Shown piece by piece: positions 14,887-15,405 of a DNA stretch of 15,405 nt; positions within the stretch are counted from its first letter, which is position 1, and every line of letters begins with the position of its first letter. The notes under the pieces were generated by a model. That model worked only from the letters and a program-made list of their open reading frames with translations, was not told the origin of the DNA and ran no database searches. This DNA comes from Syntrophaceae bacterium (GTDB taxonomy: Bacteria; Desulfobacterota; Syntrophia; Syntrophales; UBA2210), in NCBI GenBank assembly GCA_030619435.1, contig JAUXBI010000008.1:1-15405 (forward strand), in the 5' to 3' direction. Made by a program: the position numbers and the translations under genes.

Positions 14887-15405
14887 CTATTTTCCTGCAA
14901 GGCATATCCTTATAGTTCCGTACGGAACCACCTGGTATGCTCTGATTATTCTAAGTTTCATAAGTTCCAGGATGGCCAGAAAGGTATATATCAAGCTCCT
15001 GCGGCTGCTCGCATCCTCCAGGAGATCGGTGAAGGTAAGCTCACCCCTCTTTTCCAGTTCATCCACTATATCATTTATCCTGTCGGAAAGGGATATCTTT
15101 TCGACATCTATCTCCATTAAATCTTTCTGGCTGGTATCGAGACTTATTCTCCGGAAGGCCTCTACAAGTTCAAATATTCCGATTTCTCTGAGGGGCTGCT
15201 CATCCTTCTCAATCTCTTCCCCGACATGATCCCTGCTAAATACATCCCGGCCAAGAATACTCATCCTGTCCAGACCCAGCGCCGCTTCCTTGAACGCCTT
15301 ATACTCCAGAAGCTGTTTAACAAGTTCTTCACGTGGATCCACACCCTCTTCTTCCTCATCTTCTTCGCTCACGGGCAGAAGCATTCGCGATTTGATGTGT
15401 GTCAA
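14887..15405 (-). CDS. scpA: Segregation and condensation protein A, C-terminal part (cut by window edge)
   Basis: ScpA is the kleisin that bridges the two SMC heads. The 172 visible residues begin within the family's conserved helix (THIKSRMLLP). An acidic linker EEDEEEE and DPREELVKQLLEYKAFKEAA follow. The C-terminal winged helix (about 105-172) is the part that contacts the SMC head. The frame is open to the right edge. A TTG is the first codon there, but it corresponds to a leucine before HIKSRMLLP in ScpA, not a start. I estimate that the N-terminal 70-90 residues, which bind the SMC neck, lie outside the window. It abuts scpB. Confidence 0.93.
   Translation of the reverse strand: MTHIKSRMLLPVSEEDEEEEGVDPREELVKQLLEYKAFKEAALGLDRMSILGRDVFSRDHVGEEIEKDEQPLREIGIFELVEAFRRISLDTSQKDLMEIDVEKISLSDRINDIVDELEKRGELTFTDLLEDASSRRSLIYTFLAILELMKLRIIRAYQVVPYGTIRICLAGK

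Noticed and set aside
15403..15405. TTG at the right edge read as the start of scpA
   Set aside because: It aligns with an internal leucine just before HIKSRMLLP in ScpA proteins; the gene continues outside the window.

Overview
All genes here lie on the minus strand and are read from the right edge to the left. They form a dense, conserved bacterial chromosomal segment with no rRNA, tRNA, CRISPR array or transposon. The gene content and order suggest a Deltaproteobacteria/Desulfobacterota-type organism, and G+C looks mid-range by eye. The pointers are xerC-hslV-hslU followed by argB-argD-argF-argG-argH, a small Fn3-type lipoprotein, then lysA-dapA, with a DUF151 bifunctional nuclease upstream. 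This is an inference from gene order and protein style, not from a phylogeny.

Layout in the direction of transcription. (1) 15405-13613: the C-terminal part of scpA, then scpB and an rluB-type pseudouridine synthase, tightly coupled (chromosome condensation and rRNA modification). (2) 13612-13111: a single HU/IHF-family gene with its own sigma70-like promoter and a strong intrinsic terminator. (3) 13104-11715: miaB (tRNA ms2i6A modification), preceded by a hairpin-rich leader. (4) 11714-11579: a spacer made almost entirely of two tandem copies of a hairpin-bearing repeat. (5) 11578-8028: DUF151 nuclease, xerC, hslV, hslU. (6) 8014-2133: argB, argD, argF, argG, argH, which cover acetylglutamate phosphorylation, the acetylornithine transamination and ornithine to arginine; argC and argJ/argE are not in the window. 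(7) 2136-1: LptM-like/Fn3 lipoprotein, lysA and the start of dapA (lysine and diaminopimelate synthesis), cut by the left edge.

From the DUF151 gene to dapA the genes overlap or are closely spaced, and I see no intrinsic terminator between them. They may form one long transcript linking nucleoid/recombination functions, the HslUV protease, and arginine and lysine/DAP synthesis. Several junctions are 4-nt ATGA or GTGA overlaps, and the hslU stop codon is part of the argB Shine-Dalgarno sequence.

The least explained material is in the spacers of this gene run. Three spacers (after lysA, argG and hslV) carry, in the same orientation, a degenerate GGGTTCAA-type repeat. Two spacers (argG-argH, argB-argD) carry degenerate CGGTTCACGG / CAGTTACCGG repeats. 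The miaB-DUF151 spacer carries a tandem hairpin repeat. These, and the lipoprotein with a CGKK start plus an Fn3-like domain, are the best leads for something undescribed. I did not find a convincing novel multi-gene system; the protein-coding content is ordinary housekeeping.
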